DNA of 52,387 nucleotides from Thermoanaerobaculia bacterium (GTDB lineage Bacteria; Acidobacteriota; Thermoanaerobaculia; Multivoradales; JAHZIX01): NCBI GenBank assembly GCA_027069135.1, contig JALXFE010000323.1, positions 1 to 52,387 of the forward strand, read 5' to 3'. Shown piece by piece: positions 18,601 to 24,901 of this stretch (position 1 is its first letter; each line of letters starts with the position of its first letter). The notes under the pieces were generated by a model. It saw only the letters and a program-made list of their open reading frames with translations, ran no database searches and was not told where the DNA came from. The position numbers and the translations under genes were made by a program.

Positions 18601-21536
18601 TCGGGGTCACCGAGACCCGTTACCGCTACGACACGGCCTACGACTTCCCTCGGCTCCTCTCTACCGAGACCGGAGCTGCCGGCAAGATTCCCAGAATCAC
18701 CGAGCTCGCCTACGACCCCAGCGGGCTTTTCTTGACCGAGTTGACGACCCAAGGGCCCGTCAGCGGCCCGATGCGGGTAGAAAAGCAGGTCTTGAAGACC
18801 ATGTACGGCGATCATGATCGGTATGGAGCACCCGGGGAGATTGCGACCTTCGACCTCTCGGGCGGAGTAAGGAAACTACTCCACCTCACCAAGATAGAGA
18901 CCGATTTGATGGGACGCCCGGAATCGATCTTCTCGAGGGTGGACGGAACCGATCTGGGAACGACCCGGTTCAAGTATTACGGAAACGGTCAGGTGAGATC
19001 CGTCGTGGCCGAATGGGCCGGCGGGCTGAGCTACGAGCGTGACTCCAACGGACGTCTGGTCACCCTTTCTGCGACGGATAGATCCGGGAAACCCACCGAG
19101 GCTCTCGCCGCCATCCGGGGGTGGAACGAGCGAGGAAGGCCAGTGGACTTCGAGCTGGCTGGCGGGGCCTCGATGAAGCTCACTTTCGACGAGATGGGGA
19201 GAGTGATTCACCACAACATCGTGGCCCCGTCCGGGAAGGCCCGGGTGCACACCCACGACTACGACGAGCGAGGGCTCCTCTGGCGCGAGACCATCGAAGC
19301 GGCCGGTTCGCACCAAGCCACCACCTACAGTTACACCGACGAGGGCTGGTTGCGGTCGGAGGTCCGGAGGAGTGGCGCTGCGGCGCCGGCCACCGACACC
19401 TATCGATACGACGCGGCGGGAAACCGTATCTCGCTCACGCGGGCCGACGGTACCGTCACAACCCTGGAGTACGGCGCTATCGATGGTGAAGGCTCCACTG
19501 GCTCCGCGCTGCTGCGGGTAGGGAACGGCAAGAGTTGGCAGGAGGTCGAGTGGGATCCCTACGGCGGCATGATCCGGGACCATCGAGGTTACGGCCTGGA
19601 GCGGGACGTCCTCGGTCAGGTGACCAAGATTCGGGACGGTGCTGGCGACCTGGTGAGCGAGCTCTTCCGGGATCACAGTGGCCGACCGGTCAAAGTGCGC
19701 TCCCGTCTGGGTGAGAGGATCCACTCCTGGGCCCAGGCGACCTCTACCGTCTTCCCTCTGGCGAGTCGCGACGAGGAAGGCGGAGTCTCCGTCTACGCAG
19801 CCTTCGAGCAATACCTGGTGGGCCGGGTCCTTAACGGGGACCCCCGGGGGGCGGTCACCGACATGCGCGGGAACCTGGCCCTAGCGGGGAATGAGTTTTT
19901 GACCGGTGTCGATGCCTATGGCCGCTCTGCCCCAGAGGACGCTGACGGTCTTCCCTTTGTTTTTGGTGGCCAGGAATCGGTGCCCGACTCTCCGTACTTA
20001 AGCGCCCAGCAGCGCCTCTATGACCCGGATTTGGGGCTTTTCACCAGCGCCGATCCCATCGGTCTTGCCGGTGGCCGGGATCGCTTCCGCTACGCTTCCA
20101 ACAACCCGATGTCCTTCCTCGATCCGTGGGGGAGGGAGGCAGAGGACTTCCTCGAATTGGAGCCGGGCGAGCCCGGCTCCGGCGGCAGTGTGACGGCGGA
20201 GTTGGTGGATCTGGCGGAGAAGAATCAGACCGAGACAAGGATGGGATGGGAGGTCGTTGGACAGGAGATCGTCCATGTCGGGACCGGGGAACGGTATCCG
20301 GTGGATCGCTCGGTCGGACTCGATATCACGACAAGCTCGGGAGAAACGATCCGTATTACCAGTGTCCAATTCCAAAGTCCCAGCGGGCAGCAGGGCCAAG
20401 TGTTCTTTCCGCACTCCGAAGGCGCGCCCAACCCGGAGGCGAGCCAGGGCGGCCAGGTTCCCGGGAACGACCCGCCGGAACCTGACACTCCCGAGGCCCC
20501 GAACCCTAGTGATGAGGGGGGTAAAGACTCTCCCTCGCCCGGTGGCCCGACGGGCGGCTCCGATGCCCATCCCGGCATGGCGGGGACCGGCGATACCAGC
20601 GGCTGGAATACGGACCCGATGCCGGAGAACTTCCGCGGCACCGCGGAGCAGCTCGCTGGCCTCCTCAGCGACGGCTATTCTGTGAGCAACGGCGGTAAGC
20701 TGCTGCGGACCCCGAATGGCAACGTGGTGATCCCGGGGATCAACGACGCATCGAACCCGCTACCGCACAAAGTTCTTCTGAATTTGGGCGCGGATGCTGT
20801 CGACGATGCGCTCAACGGTGGACTTGCCGGACTGGCCGCCCAGGGGCTTGGTCTATGGGGAGGGGCTGGCAGCCCGGCCAACGATCTCTTGAAGGCGAGC
20901 GGGTTTGGCTATACCCCCTCGGAGCAGCCCCGCGAGACCATCGCAGAGCTCTCGATGGGAATTGCCCTCTCAGCGGCAGGTGCGGCCGCCGGAAGCGTTG
21001 CCACAAGTGGCGGCCGAGCCGTCCTGAGTCGGGGCCGTTTCGTCCCGGGGGGCAGACCCAGTACAGCATTGAAGGGCCATTCCGAATTCGGGGGCCTTGG
21101 CCATATTTCCTTGGACCCTGGCGCGGGAAATTGGAGCCCGCGCCAAGGCGTGCCTTTTGTCAACCCGGGCGTTGGCGGGCCGGGCCGGAAACTCAACTGC
21201 GCAAATTGTGCCATCGCAACCGACGCAACCTTGGGCGGTCGGCCCACGGTGGCACTCCCAAGCTCTTCGCGGCAGCCACTCTCATATCTCGAGAATCAAT
21301 TAGGCAAGAGCGCTGTGCGGGTCAGCGGCAAGACCCAAATCGAGGATCTCATGCACAAGCTTGGACCTGGGGCCCGGGGAATTGTCGCAGCTTCTAGGCG
21401 GCCCGGAGCCGGCGGTCATGCCTTCAATGTGGTGGTGAGTCCCGGCGGGGCTGTACAGTTCTTCGATGGGTCCATCGGTCGAGCAGCCTCCTTCAAAGGG
21501 TACGCCCGATTCAGGCTGATCGTGACTTACCCCTAA
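12603..21536 (+). CDS. Giant secreted SpvB/TcdB/RHS-repeat protein with papain-fold-like toxin tail
   Basis: The 2977-residue product has a signal-like N-terminus (RTLGLALLAARALWPMPLFAQ). Residues of about 75-150 match the SpvB/TcB N-terminal block (GAWLYSVPIEVPPAPRDLKP). Six VCBS/FG-GAP motifs follow near residues 398, 458, 511, 604, 696 and 766 (for example DIDGDGRTELLVPG), then a TcdB middle-like block near 810-890, then many YD/RHS repeats. The RHS-associated core ends near 2512 with SADPIGLAGG and FLDPWGRE, the paired DPxG motif where RHS shells cut themselves. The tail (about 2513-2977) ends in a papain-fold-like module: NCANCAIATDATLGGRP (Cys2866/2869), GGHAFNVV (His2939) and FFDGS (Asp2955), as in polymorphic-toxin protease/deamidase tails. 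GGAGG 8 bases ahead supports ATG 12603. No immunity gene follows. Confidence 0.88.
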   Translation: MLGKHQETCAWNRLVIVRTLGLALLAARALWPMPLFAQEPEDSAALETSGAERVFERAAAAIAEESPSLLQRGAWLYSVPIEVPPAPRDLKPGLAFVASHIYSNSLLGKGWYLRGLSSIERRSVSNGVPSLGDTDTFRLDGQPLVELGSGPSPQGLRRFRLERDDNRVFTYDVELDEWVAHRDGWTWRWGKYRTPPDGPLHSVAATQRSLDSIYLGSSGNSSSSILRPGDTLHSGRGVRWHLSLLRDPWGNQIHYDYETRCLPAKVGLELPPYPCMPRIASISYGPALILFNYQVRYDDSVTARDGVVRRNGWRLTGVKSFVLSGSGRRTPFSRYKLTYGPQQQSIVQSIDRLGADGSVRRLVSTQVNEQPVRFSGAVDIAGFGALDDLPAARPIRVNFDGDGFPDLMVISPAGLGYEVLGYHNVDSGALGFRVDSAMTTMLEEAFGHVDGSHDYVLTDIDGDGRTELLVPGFVYEWDPALEVFTSYAISFPVSPEPGSSPVNLRRDSFTDIDGDGLVDRILGLKSLWVRNSGQIPYFDGPELVLAVPHSRSIQDPFGQEILDLEDGCSSGGPYWHEDRPYGSRLGIGLFGWYDGFWNAHSRLADYNGDGIADIAYSFPSCASWDPAEGGMTLNNVFSRIYWGDGQGGFHRSALGAGPSFLENNSPVEVGDPEWEGTGTRPPGYYTYDNWTSWTLADLDADGVRDVIHRRDGEARLQVATYRGLEDGWPLLGDDLRLPEEVRALSTYVTAGNRPHLCWCRFLQSTLVADWSGDGFEDLLVMERGPFTSGIAYDVKIYKNLRRNPKGILTGLTNEWGGSIRLEYASSTLNGENPELPFPFQVVSAVTDHRGRSDFSYSGGRYERGEFHGFAEVEASYGSGLLVESQFSLSPQIRGNLVAKTERRRDGSIERFLYNRYYRTSNGSAVLDLVAPYFNPLRLSCDFEVGPPPNPQSGGPGVNEGELIERCQDFGAPVSPSTGGDLPLPFERGQIRRVDSMLYGWRKGTLTAYRNGDDLTLVGRRDDGRSELSGRSKRSASGVVPVGPPRSSTVPRWLTRRTPSTPAIRVLSAPPTALSKSLADLLQITVPSPVLSPPHSPGSAVEVRMFAKEQQFDSRQRRVTVIDYKNTDEPDDDLTLTLLYGPYEAGEIEGQELVGIENAEGPGVYRTFRLEDHAAFGAPSRIIEVGLGVAGRAQTRTKTYEYSPQGLVLTSTKQVSSNGDSVSDSLEYNDCGLPVRAVDTGGRELLLDYSSNCRFRRSRFQGGSIEQTRDGFGRIVFDQRGNGVSLVAPTLALFDDSIERSGKLPRYAKIQGELAELHYLDPWGRIIEELRCRALNADELSPKSQPSEVRCDPEESLYKVHQWAGDGSLRLATGLFREDEPPAFTLTFRDERGRPVYTYTPSRNYVGPEPSRRFTLSGSKDPVVTTRAYGVGVTTTTLGQGTVCTDRFDTLSRSKSCAGQLREAREFNARGQLVERTDPGGVKTSYAYDPFQRLAQETAHLAVESCTGTVTDPTIQFGYDDLDRLLFKRNPDGTLFRWERDGLGRLLSSTVEIAGSRTPLPLNRWEFEDSAPAGDPHHPGGRSMTSFDANGNRAVQYQDGFGFTYATETPGGLTHVRRDALGRVTHSTDLDGLETRFEYDIFGRVVEESIIVGAGSADYCGNSAGCRVATRMRYDGAGRLVELEDADGVVRRLGYSRAGDWAFETQGEWLMSAARRDPMGNPSWEFQGGVETTLAYDDLDRLVSECRGVVGKRCAQQFDYTYTPTDQLETISVGRWATTTLHYDPLGRVVGSSHPDGTRRKMIYGLTTPLCALIDEEGIETRFRHDALGRLTEVLPPGRSNPVRYEYDFDVSDEPFGLTGHLSRTSIIESDGSVSETYFDFANRPVLEKQPDKTWLRYEYSGSLLGHVSLVGSKGEPLEYVGFGYDELGRRRWEWGPVSPERFEAQGGEPVAGDYVQRSAYSPAGRLTRIDGPVSPADGAPLYSTRLEYRPDGFLQREVVVGVTETRYRYDTAYDFPRLLSTETGAAGKIPRITELAYDPSGLFLTELTTQGPVSGPMRVEKQVLKTMYGDHDRYGAPGEIATFDLSGGVRKLLHLTKIETDLMGRPESIFSRVDGTDLGTTRFKYYGNGQVRSVVAEWAGGLSYERDSNGRLVTLSATDRSGKPTEALAAIRGWNERGRPVDFELAGGASMKLTFDEMGRVIHHNIVAPSGKARVHTHDYDERGLLWRETIEAAGSHQATTYSYTDEGWLRSEVRRSGAAAPATDTYRYDAAGNRISLTRADGTVTTLEYGAIDGEGSTGSALLRVGNGKSWQEVEWDPYGGMIRDHRGYGLERDVLGQVTKIRDGAGDLVSELFRDHSGRPVKVRSRLGERIHSWAQATSTVFPLASRDEEGGVSVYAAFEQYLVGRVLNGDPRGAVTDMRGNLALAGNEFLTGVDAYGRSAPEDADGLPFVFGGQESVPDSPYLSAQQRLYDPDLGLFTSADPIGLAGGRDRFRYASNNPMSFLDPWGREAEDFLELEPGEPGSGGSVTAELVDLAEKNQTETRMGWEVVGQEIVHVGTGERYPVDRSVGLDITTSSGETIRITSVQFQSPSGQQGQVFFPHSEGAPNPEASQGGQVPGNDPPEPDTPEAPNPSDEGGKDSPSPGGPTGGSDAHPGMAGTGDTSGWNTDPMPENFRGTAEQLAGLLSDGYSVSNGGKLLRTPNGNVVIPGINDASNPLPHKVLLNLGADAVDDALNGGLAGLAAQGLGLWGGAGSPANDLLKASGFGYTPSEQPRETIAELSMGIALSAAGAAAGSVATSGGRAVLSRGRFVPGGRPSTALKGHSEFGGLGHISLDPGAGNWSPRQGVPFVNPGVGGPGRKLNCANCAIATDATLGGRPTVALPSSSRQPLSYLENQLGKSAVRVSGKTQIEDLMHKLGPGARGIVAASRRPGAGGHAFNVVVSPGGAVQFFDGSIGRAASFKGYARFRLIVTYP

Positions 21537-21556
21537 GGGATGTCGGCGGTCCGGGA

Positions 21557-21647
21557 GATGGATCAAAGAGGCAGTCTCGGGCTCTGTCGGGAGGACGGCC
21601 TTCCGCCAAGTCGATTCCTACCGCCCAATCCGAGTCTTTGATCCATC
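21557..21647. repeat. Long imperfect inverted repeat (hairpin) after the RHS gene
   Basis: GATGGATCAAAGA at 21557-21569 is matched by its perfect reverse complement at 21635-21647. After a 6-base bulge on the left side, CTCGG (21576-21580) pairs with CCGAG (21630-21634), extending the stem to 18 pairs. The interior of about 50 bases can fold further. There is no run of T after it, so it is not a simple terminator. It could be a structured RNA, a transposon remnant, or a transcription end signal for the RHS gene. Confidence 0.6.
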
Positions 21648-21750
21648 ACGCTACCTGCCTACCGTGTTCCCGCGGGGATATTGGGGGCGCTGCGGCTCTG
21701 CCATTTCCGATCCGGAAATCTACCGGGGTCCTGGCCGGAGGATCCGGTTG

Positions 21751-21780
21751 TTGACACCTTCAAGACCTTCCTGTTAGCCT
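21751..21780 (+). promoter_or_regulatory. Probable promoter of the tRNA-Val pair
   Basis: A perfect TTGACA (21751-21756) is followed after 18 bases by TAGCCT (21775-21780), which keeps the key T, A and final T of the -10 box. This would start transcription about 70 bases before the first tRNA. A second TTGACA at 21837 has no matching -10 before the tRNA. Confidence 0.5.
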
Positions 21781-21858
21781 CGCCGATCTTGGCGCGTAGG
21801 GCGCCTTTCGGGCGAGAAGTCCGACCCATGGTTCCTTTGACAGCGACAAGATCTTTAG

Positions 21859-21935
21859 AGGCCCGTAGCTCAGCTGGTTAGAGCGCTACGTTGACATCGT
21901 AGAGGTCAGCGGTTCGAGTCCGCTCGGGCCTACCA
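21859..21935 (+). tRNA. tRNA-Val (anticodon GAC)
   Basis: A full cloverleaf can be drawn: acceptor AGGCCCG with CGGGCCT, D arm GCTC/GAGC, anticodon stem CTACG/CGTAG around loop TTGACAT, T arm AGCGG/CCGCT around TTCGAGT, discriminator A and an encoded CCA end. Anticodon GAC reads valine codons GUC and GUU. Confidence 0.95.
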
Positions 21936-21967
21936 TCTTGTTCGGCCATCGGAACCGAGACGAGATC

Positions 21968-22044
21968 AGGCGCTTAGCTCAGCTGGTTAGAGCGCTACCT
22001 TCACACGGTAGAGGTCAGCGGTTCGAGTCCGCTAGCGCCTACCA
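21968..22044 (+). tRNA. tRNA-Val (anticodon CAC)
   Basis: The cloverleaf has acceptor AGGCGCT with AGCGCCT, D arm GCTC/GAGC, anticodon stem CTACC/GGTAG around loop TTCACAC, T arm AGCGG/CCGCT, discriminator A and encoded CCA. Anticodon CAC reads the valine codon GUG. It is a diverged tandem copy of the preceding tRNA with compensating changes in two stems; 32 bases separate them, so they are probably one transcript. Confidence 0.95.
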
Positions 22045-22126
22045 ATCCCGTTCTAACGATCCTCCGGCCGCCGATGTCATCGTCTTGGGCGATCCGTCCG
22101 CCGCCTTCTTCTAAGAGGTCCGCGTC

Positions 22127-24064
22127 ATGTCGACGGCACCCGATCAGCTGACCCTCACCCTTCCCAACGGCGACGAACGACAGGTGGCTTTAGGTACGAC
22201 GGCGTTGGAGGTGGCTCAGGATATCGGTCCGGGTCTCGCCAAGGCGGCCATCGGCGCCGAGTTGGACGGGGCACCGATAGATCTTCGGCAGCCCCTCCAC
22301 CAAGGGGGCGCCTTTCGGCTGTTTACGGCCAAGAATCCTGAATCCGGCCCTTTCATCCGTCACTCTGCGGAGCACGTTTTGGCCGATGCGGTGCAGCGCC
22401 TCTGGCCGGGCACCGAGATCGACGCCGGTCGCCGGGACCATTCCGAGAAGTATCAATACGACTTTCGCTTCCCCCGCACCTTTACGCCGGAGGATCTCGA
22501 GAAGATCGAAGCCAAAATGGCCGAGATCCTCAAGGAGAACGCTTCCTTCGAGCGACAGGAGGTGAGTCGGGAGGAAGCCGCGGCCATCTTCGAGGAGTTG
22601 GGCGAGACTCTCAAGCTCGAGCGGCTCCAAGATATTCCCGAGGGGGAAAGGATCACCCTCTACCGCCACGGCCGCTTCGTGGATCTGTGCCGCGGTCCCC
22701 ATGTGCAGAACGCCAAGCAGATCGGCGCGGTCAAGCTCCTGGAGTCCTCCGGGGCCTACTTCAAGGGGGATGAGAACAACGAGATGCTCCAGCGGGTCTA
22801 CGGCACCGCTTTTTCGAGCAAGAAAGAGCTCGAGGAGTATCTCGAACGCGTCGAGCAGGCGAGGGCCCGGGATCACCGGCGGCTCGGCCAGCAGCTGGAT
22901 TTGTTCTCCTTCAACCCCGTGGCACCGGCGAGCCCCTTCTTCCATCCCAAGGGGGCGTTCGTCTACAACGCCTTGGCGGACTACATCCGTGACAGCAACA
23001 CCCATCACGGCTACGGAGAGGTGCTCACTCCCCAGATTCTCGACGTCGACCTATGGAAGACCTCCGGTCATTACGACAACTACCGCGACCAGATGTTCTT
23101 TGCCGAGGTGGACGGCCGGCAATACGCGGTCAAGCCCATGAATTGCCCCACCCACTGCCTGATTTTCTCGACCAAGCTGCGCTCCTATCGGGATTTACCG
23201 ATTCGCTACGCGGATTTTGGTCGCCTGCACCGCTACGAGAAGAGTGGCGTCACGTCGGGCTTGTTGCGGGTCCGTTCCTTCTGCCAGGACGATGCCCACA
23301 TTTTCTGTACCCCGGAGCAGGTCGAGCACGAGATCGTTTCCATCGTCAACATCATCTTGGAGATCTACCGGGCCTTCGGCTTCGAGAGCCTGGAGATCGA
23401 GATTTCGACACGGCCCGCGAAGTCCATCGGCGATCAGGCTCTCTGGGACCGGGCCGAGGCCACGCTGAAGGCCGCCCTCGACAGCCAAGGGCTCGAATAC
23501 GGTATCGAGGAGGGTGGTGGCGCCTTCTACGGTCCGAAGATCGATCTCAAAGTCAGCGATGCCCTCGGACGGCAATGGCAATTGGGGACGGTACAGCTCG
23601 ACTATCACCTGCCGGAGCGCTTCGATCTGCGCTACGTCGGTGCCGATGGCGCCGAGCACCGCCCGGTGATGGTTCATCGGGCCATGCTCGGCTCGTTGGA
23701 GCGCTTCTTGGGTGTTCTCATCGAGCACACCGCGGGCGCCTTCCCGCTGTGGTTGGCTCCCGTTCAAGCCCTGGTGGTGCCGGTATCGGAGAGATTCGGG
23801 GCCTATGGTGAGAAGGTGCGTCAGACCCTCGAAGAGGGAGGTCTACGGGTCGAGTTGGACGGCCGGAACGAAAAACTCGGCTACAAGATTCGTGAGGCCC
23901 AAATGCAGAAGATTCCCTACATGTTGGTCGTCGGCGGCCGGGAGGAAGACGCCGGACAGGTCTCTGTGCGCCGGCGTGCCGGTGAGGACCTGGGAGCCCT
24001 GGGCCTCGAGGAGTTTCTGAGTCGGGCTTTGGAGCTCTCGGAGAGTCGATCCGGGGAGCTTTGA
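22127..24064 (+). CDS. thrS: Threonyl-tRNA synthetase
   Basis: This 645-residue enzyme charges tRNA-Thr. It has the full bacterial layout: an N-terminal TGS domain (about 1-64), the editing domain with HSAEHVLADAVQRL (the HxxxH site that hydrolyses Ser-tRNA-Thr), the class II core with the zinc ligand Cys in MNCPTHC and motif 2 in RYEKSGVTSGLLRVRSFCQ, and a C-terminal anticodon domain from about 545. The zinc His residues are visible in DDAHIF and VHRAMLGS. AGAGG about 8 bases before the ATG serves as ribosome site. Downstream one would expect infC, which is absent. Confidence 0.98.
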   Translation: MSTAPDQLTLTLPNGDERQVALGTTALEVAQDIGPGLAKAAIGAELDGAPIDLRQPLHQGGAFRLFTAKNPESGPFIRHSAEHVLADAVQRLWPGTEIDAGRRDHSEKYQYDFRFPRTFTPEDLEKIEAKMAEILKENASFERQEVSREEAAAIFEELGETLKLERLQDIPEGERITLYRHGRFVDLCRGPHVQNAKQIGAVKLLESSGAYFKGDENNEMLQRVYGTAFSSKKELEEYLERVEQARARDHRRLGQQLDLFSFNPVAPASPFFHPKGAFVYNALADYIRDSNTHHGYGEVLTPQILDVDLWKTSGHYDNYRDQMFFAEVDGRQYAVKPMNCPTHCLIFSTKLRSYRDLPIRYADFGRLHRYEKSGVTSGLLRVRSFCQDDAHIFCTPEQVEHEIVSIVNIILEIYRAFGFESLEIEISTRPAKSIGDQALWDRAEATLKAALDSQGLEYGIEEGGGAFYGPKIDLKVSDALGRQWQLGTVQLDYHLPERFDLRYVGADGAEHRPVMVHRAMLGSLERFLGVLIEHTAGAFPLWLAPVQALVVPVSERFGAYGEKVRQTLEEGGLRVELDGRNEKLGYKIREAQMQKIPYMLVVGGREEDAGQVSVRRRAGEDLGALGLEEFLSRALELSESRSGEL

Positions 24065-24085
24065 GCCGGACGGGGCCCTTTGGAG

Positions 24086-24115
24086 TTGAGATAGAACTGA
24101 CATTTTGCCTATAAT
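24086..24115 (+). promoter_or_regulatory. Strong sigma-70-type promoter before rpmI
   Basis: TTGAGA (24086-24091, five of six) and a perfect TATAAT (24110-24115) are separated by 18 bases. Transcription would begin near 24122, giving rpmI a leader of about 80 bases. It can drive rpmI-rplT-pheS-pheT independently of thrS. Confidence 0.75.
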
Positions 24116-24201
24116 CGGTCCTTCGCGCTGTCAGCATTCTACGGATGGACGGCTGCGGATACCGATACGAGAGTCAAGATCGTACACAAAGGAGAAGCCG
24201 A

Positions 24202-24396
24202 GTGCCCAAGCAAAAGACCCACCGAGGGGCCGCGAAACGATTCAAGGTGACCGCAGGTGGCAAGGTCCAGCGCCACCACTCGATGCACAGTCACATCCTG
24301 ACCAAGAAGTCGACCAAGCGGAAGCGCAATCTCCGCAAGGCGACAGAGGTCCAGGGGAAGTTTTCAGACACCATCAAGAAGCTGATTCAGGCCTAG
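24202..24396 (+). CDS. rpmI: 50S ribosomal protein L35
   Basis: The 64-residue, very basic protein begins (V)[16 protein letters not shown] and contains [16 protein letters not shown], both hallmarks of L35. The GTG at 24202 is chosen because GGAG lies 7 bases ahead and L35 proteins begin at this point; an upstream ATG at 24145 would add an unrelated 19-residue extension. It is followed by rplT after 127 structured bases. Confidence 0.96.
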   Translation: MPKQKTHRGAAKRFKVTAGGKVQRHHSMHSHILTKKSTKRKRNLRKATEVQGKFSDTIKKLIQA

Positions 24397-24400
24397 AGCT

Positions 24401-24479
24401 GCCGGGGGCGATTCCCCGGCGAAACCGGCGCCGACGTTGGGACGAACCTGTCCAACGCGGCCCAAGGCCGAGCCTTTTT
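24401..24479 (+). promoter_or_regulatory. Three consecutive hairpins between rpmI and rplT, possible L20 control region
   Basis: Hairpin 1 pairs GCCGGGG (24401-24407) with CCCCGGC (24414-24420). Hairpin 2 pairs CGTTGGGAC (24435-24443) with GTCCAACG (24450-24457), with one bulged G. Hairpin 3 pairs CGGCC (24458-24462) with GGCCG (24466-24470) and is followed by TTTTT at 24475-24479, which looks like a weak terminator. L20 is known to repress its own operon by binding RNA, so an attenuator here is plausible; this is inference. Confidence 0.5.
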
Positions 24480-24523
24480 CCAGTGCTCCGGCCCCTAACA
24501 CCCAAGAAACGAGGTTCCTAAAG

Positions 24524-24895
24524 ATGGCACGCGTCAAGCGAGGTTCCAAGCGCGCCCAGAAGCGGCGCAAGATACTCAAGCTCGCCAAGGGCTATTACGG
24601 CAACAAATCCAAGAACCACCGTATCGCGAAACAAGCGGTCGACCGGGCTCTTTCGACGGCCTATCGGGATCGCCGCCAGCGCAAGCGCCAGATGCGGAGT
24701 CTCTGGATCGTCCGCATCAACGCCGGAGCCCGTCTCCACGGATTGAGCTATAGCCGCCTCATGGACGGCCTGAACAAGGCCGGTGTCGAGGTCAATCGGA
24801 AAATGCTTGCAGATTTGGCGGTTCGGGAGCCCCAAGGCTTCGCAGAATTCACTGCAATCGCCCAGAAGGCTCTGGACTCCGCCGCGGAGGCCTGA
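24524..24895 (+). CDS. rplT: 50S ribosomal protein L20
   Basis: The 123-residue basic protein carries the L20 signatures [36 protein letters not shown] and [19 protein letters not shown]20 is an early 50S assembly protein and, in studied bacteria, a repressor of its own operon. ATG 24524 is the family start and has GAGG about 9 bases upstream; longer in-frame starts are spurious. pheS follows after 6 bases. Confidence 0.97.
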   Translation: MARVKRGSKRAQKRRKILKLAKGYYGNKSKNHRIAKQAVDRALSTAYRDRRQRKRQMRSLWIVRINAGARLHGLSYSRLMDGLNKAGVEVNRKMLADLAVREPQGFAEFTAIAQKALDSAAEA

Positions 24896-24901
24896 GGGCC
24901 C

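Larger units (their letters stand above)
21537..21858. other. Intergenic region with long inverted repeat and probable tRNA promoter
   Basis: These 322 bases hold no convincing gene. A short open frame at 21681-21881 runs into the tRNA and has no coding character. What is seen: a long inverted repeat (21557-21647), a second palindrome ATTTCCG-ATC-CGGAAAT at 21703-21719, and a TTGACA box at 21751. Confidence 0.7.

Noticed and set aside
21681..21881. 66-codon frame after the RHS gene as a possible immunity gene
   Set aside because: It runs into the tRNA-Val gene, overlaps the tRNA promoter and has no ribosome site or compositional signal of a protein.
22045..22126. T-box leader before thrS
   Set aside because: The gap is only 82 bases and lacks the T-box motif and a terminator.
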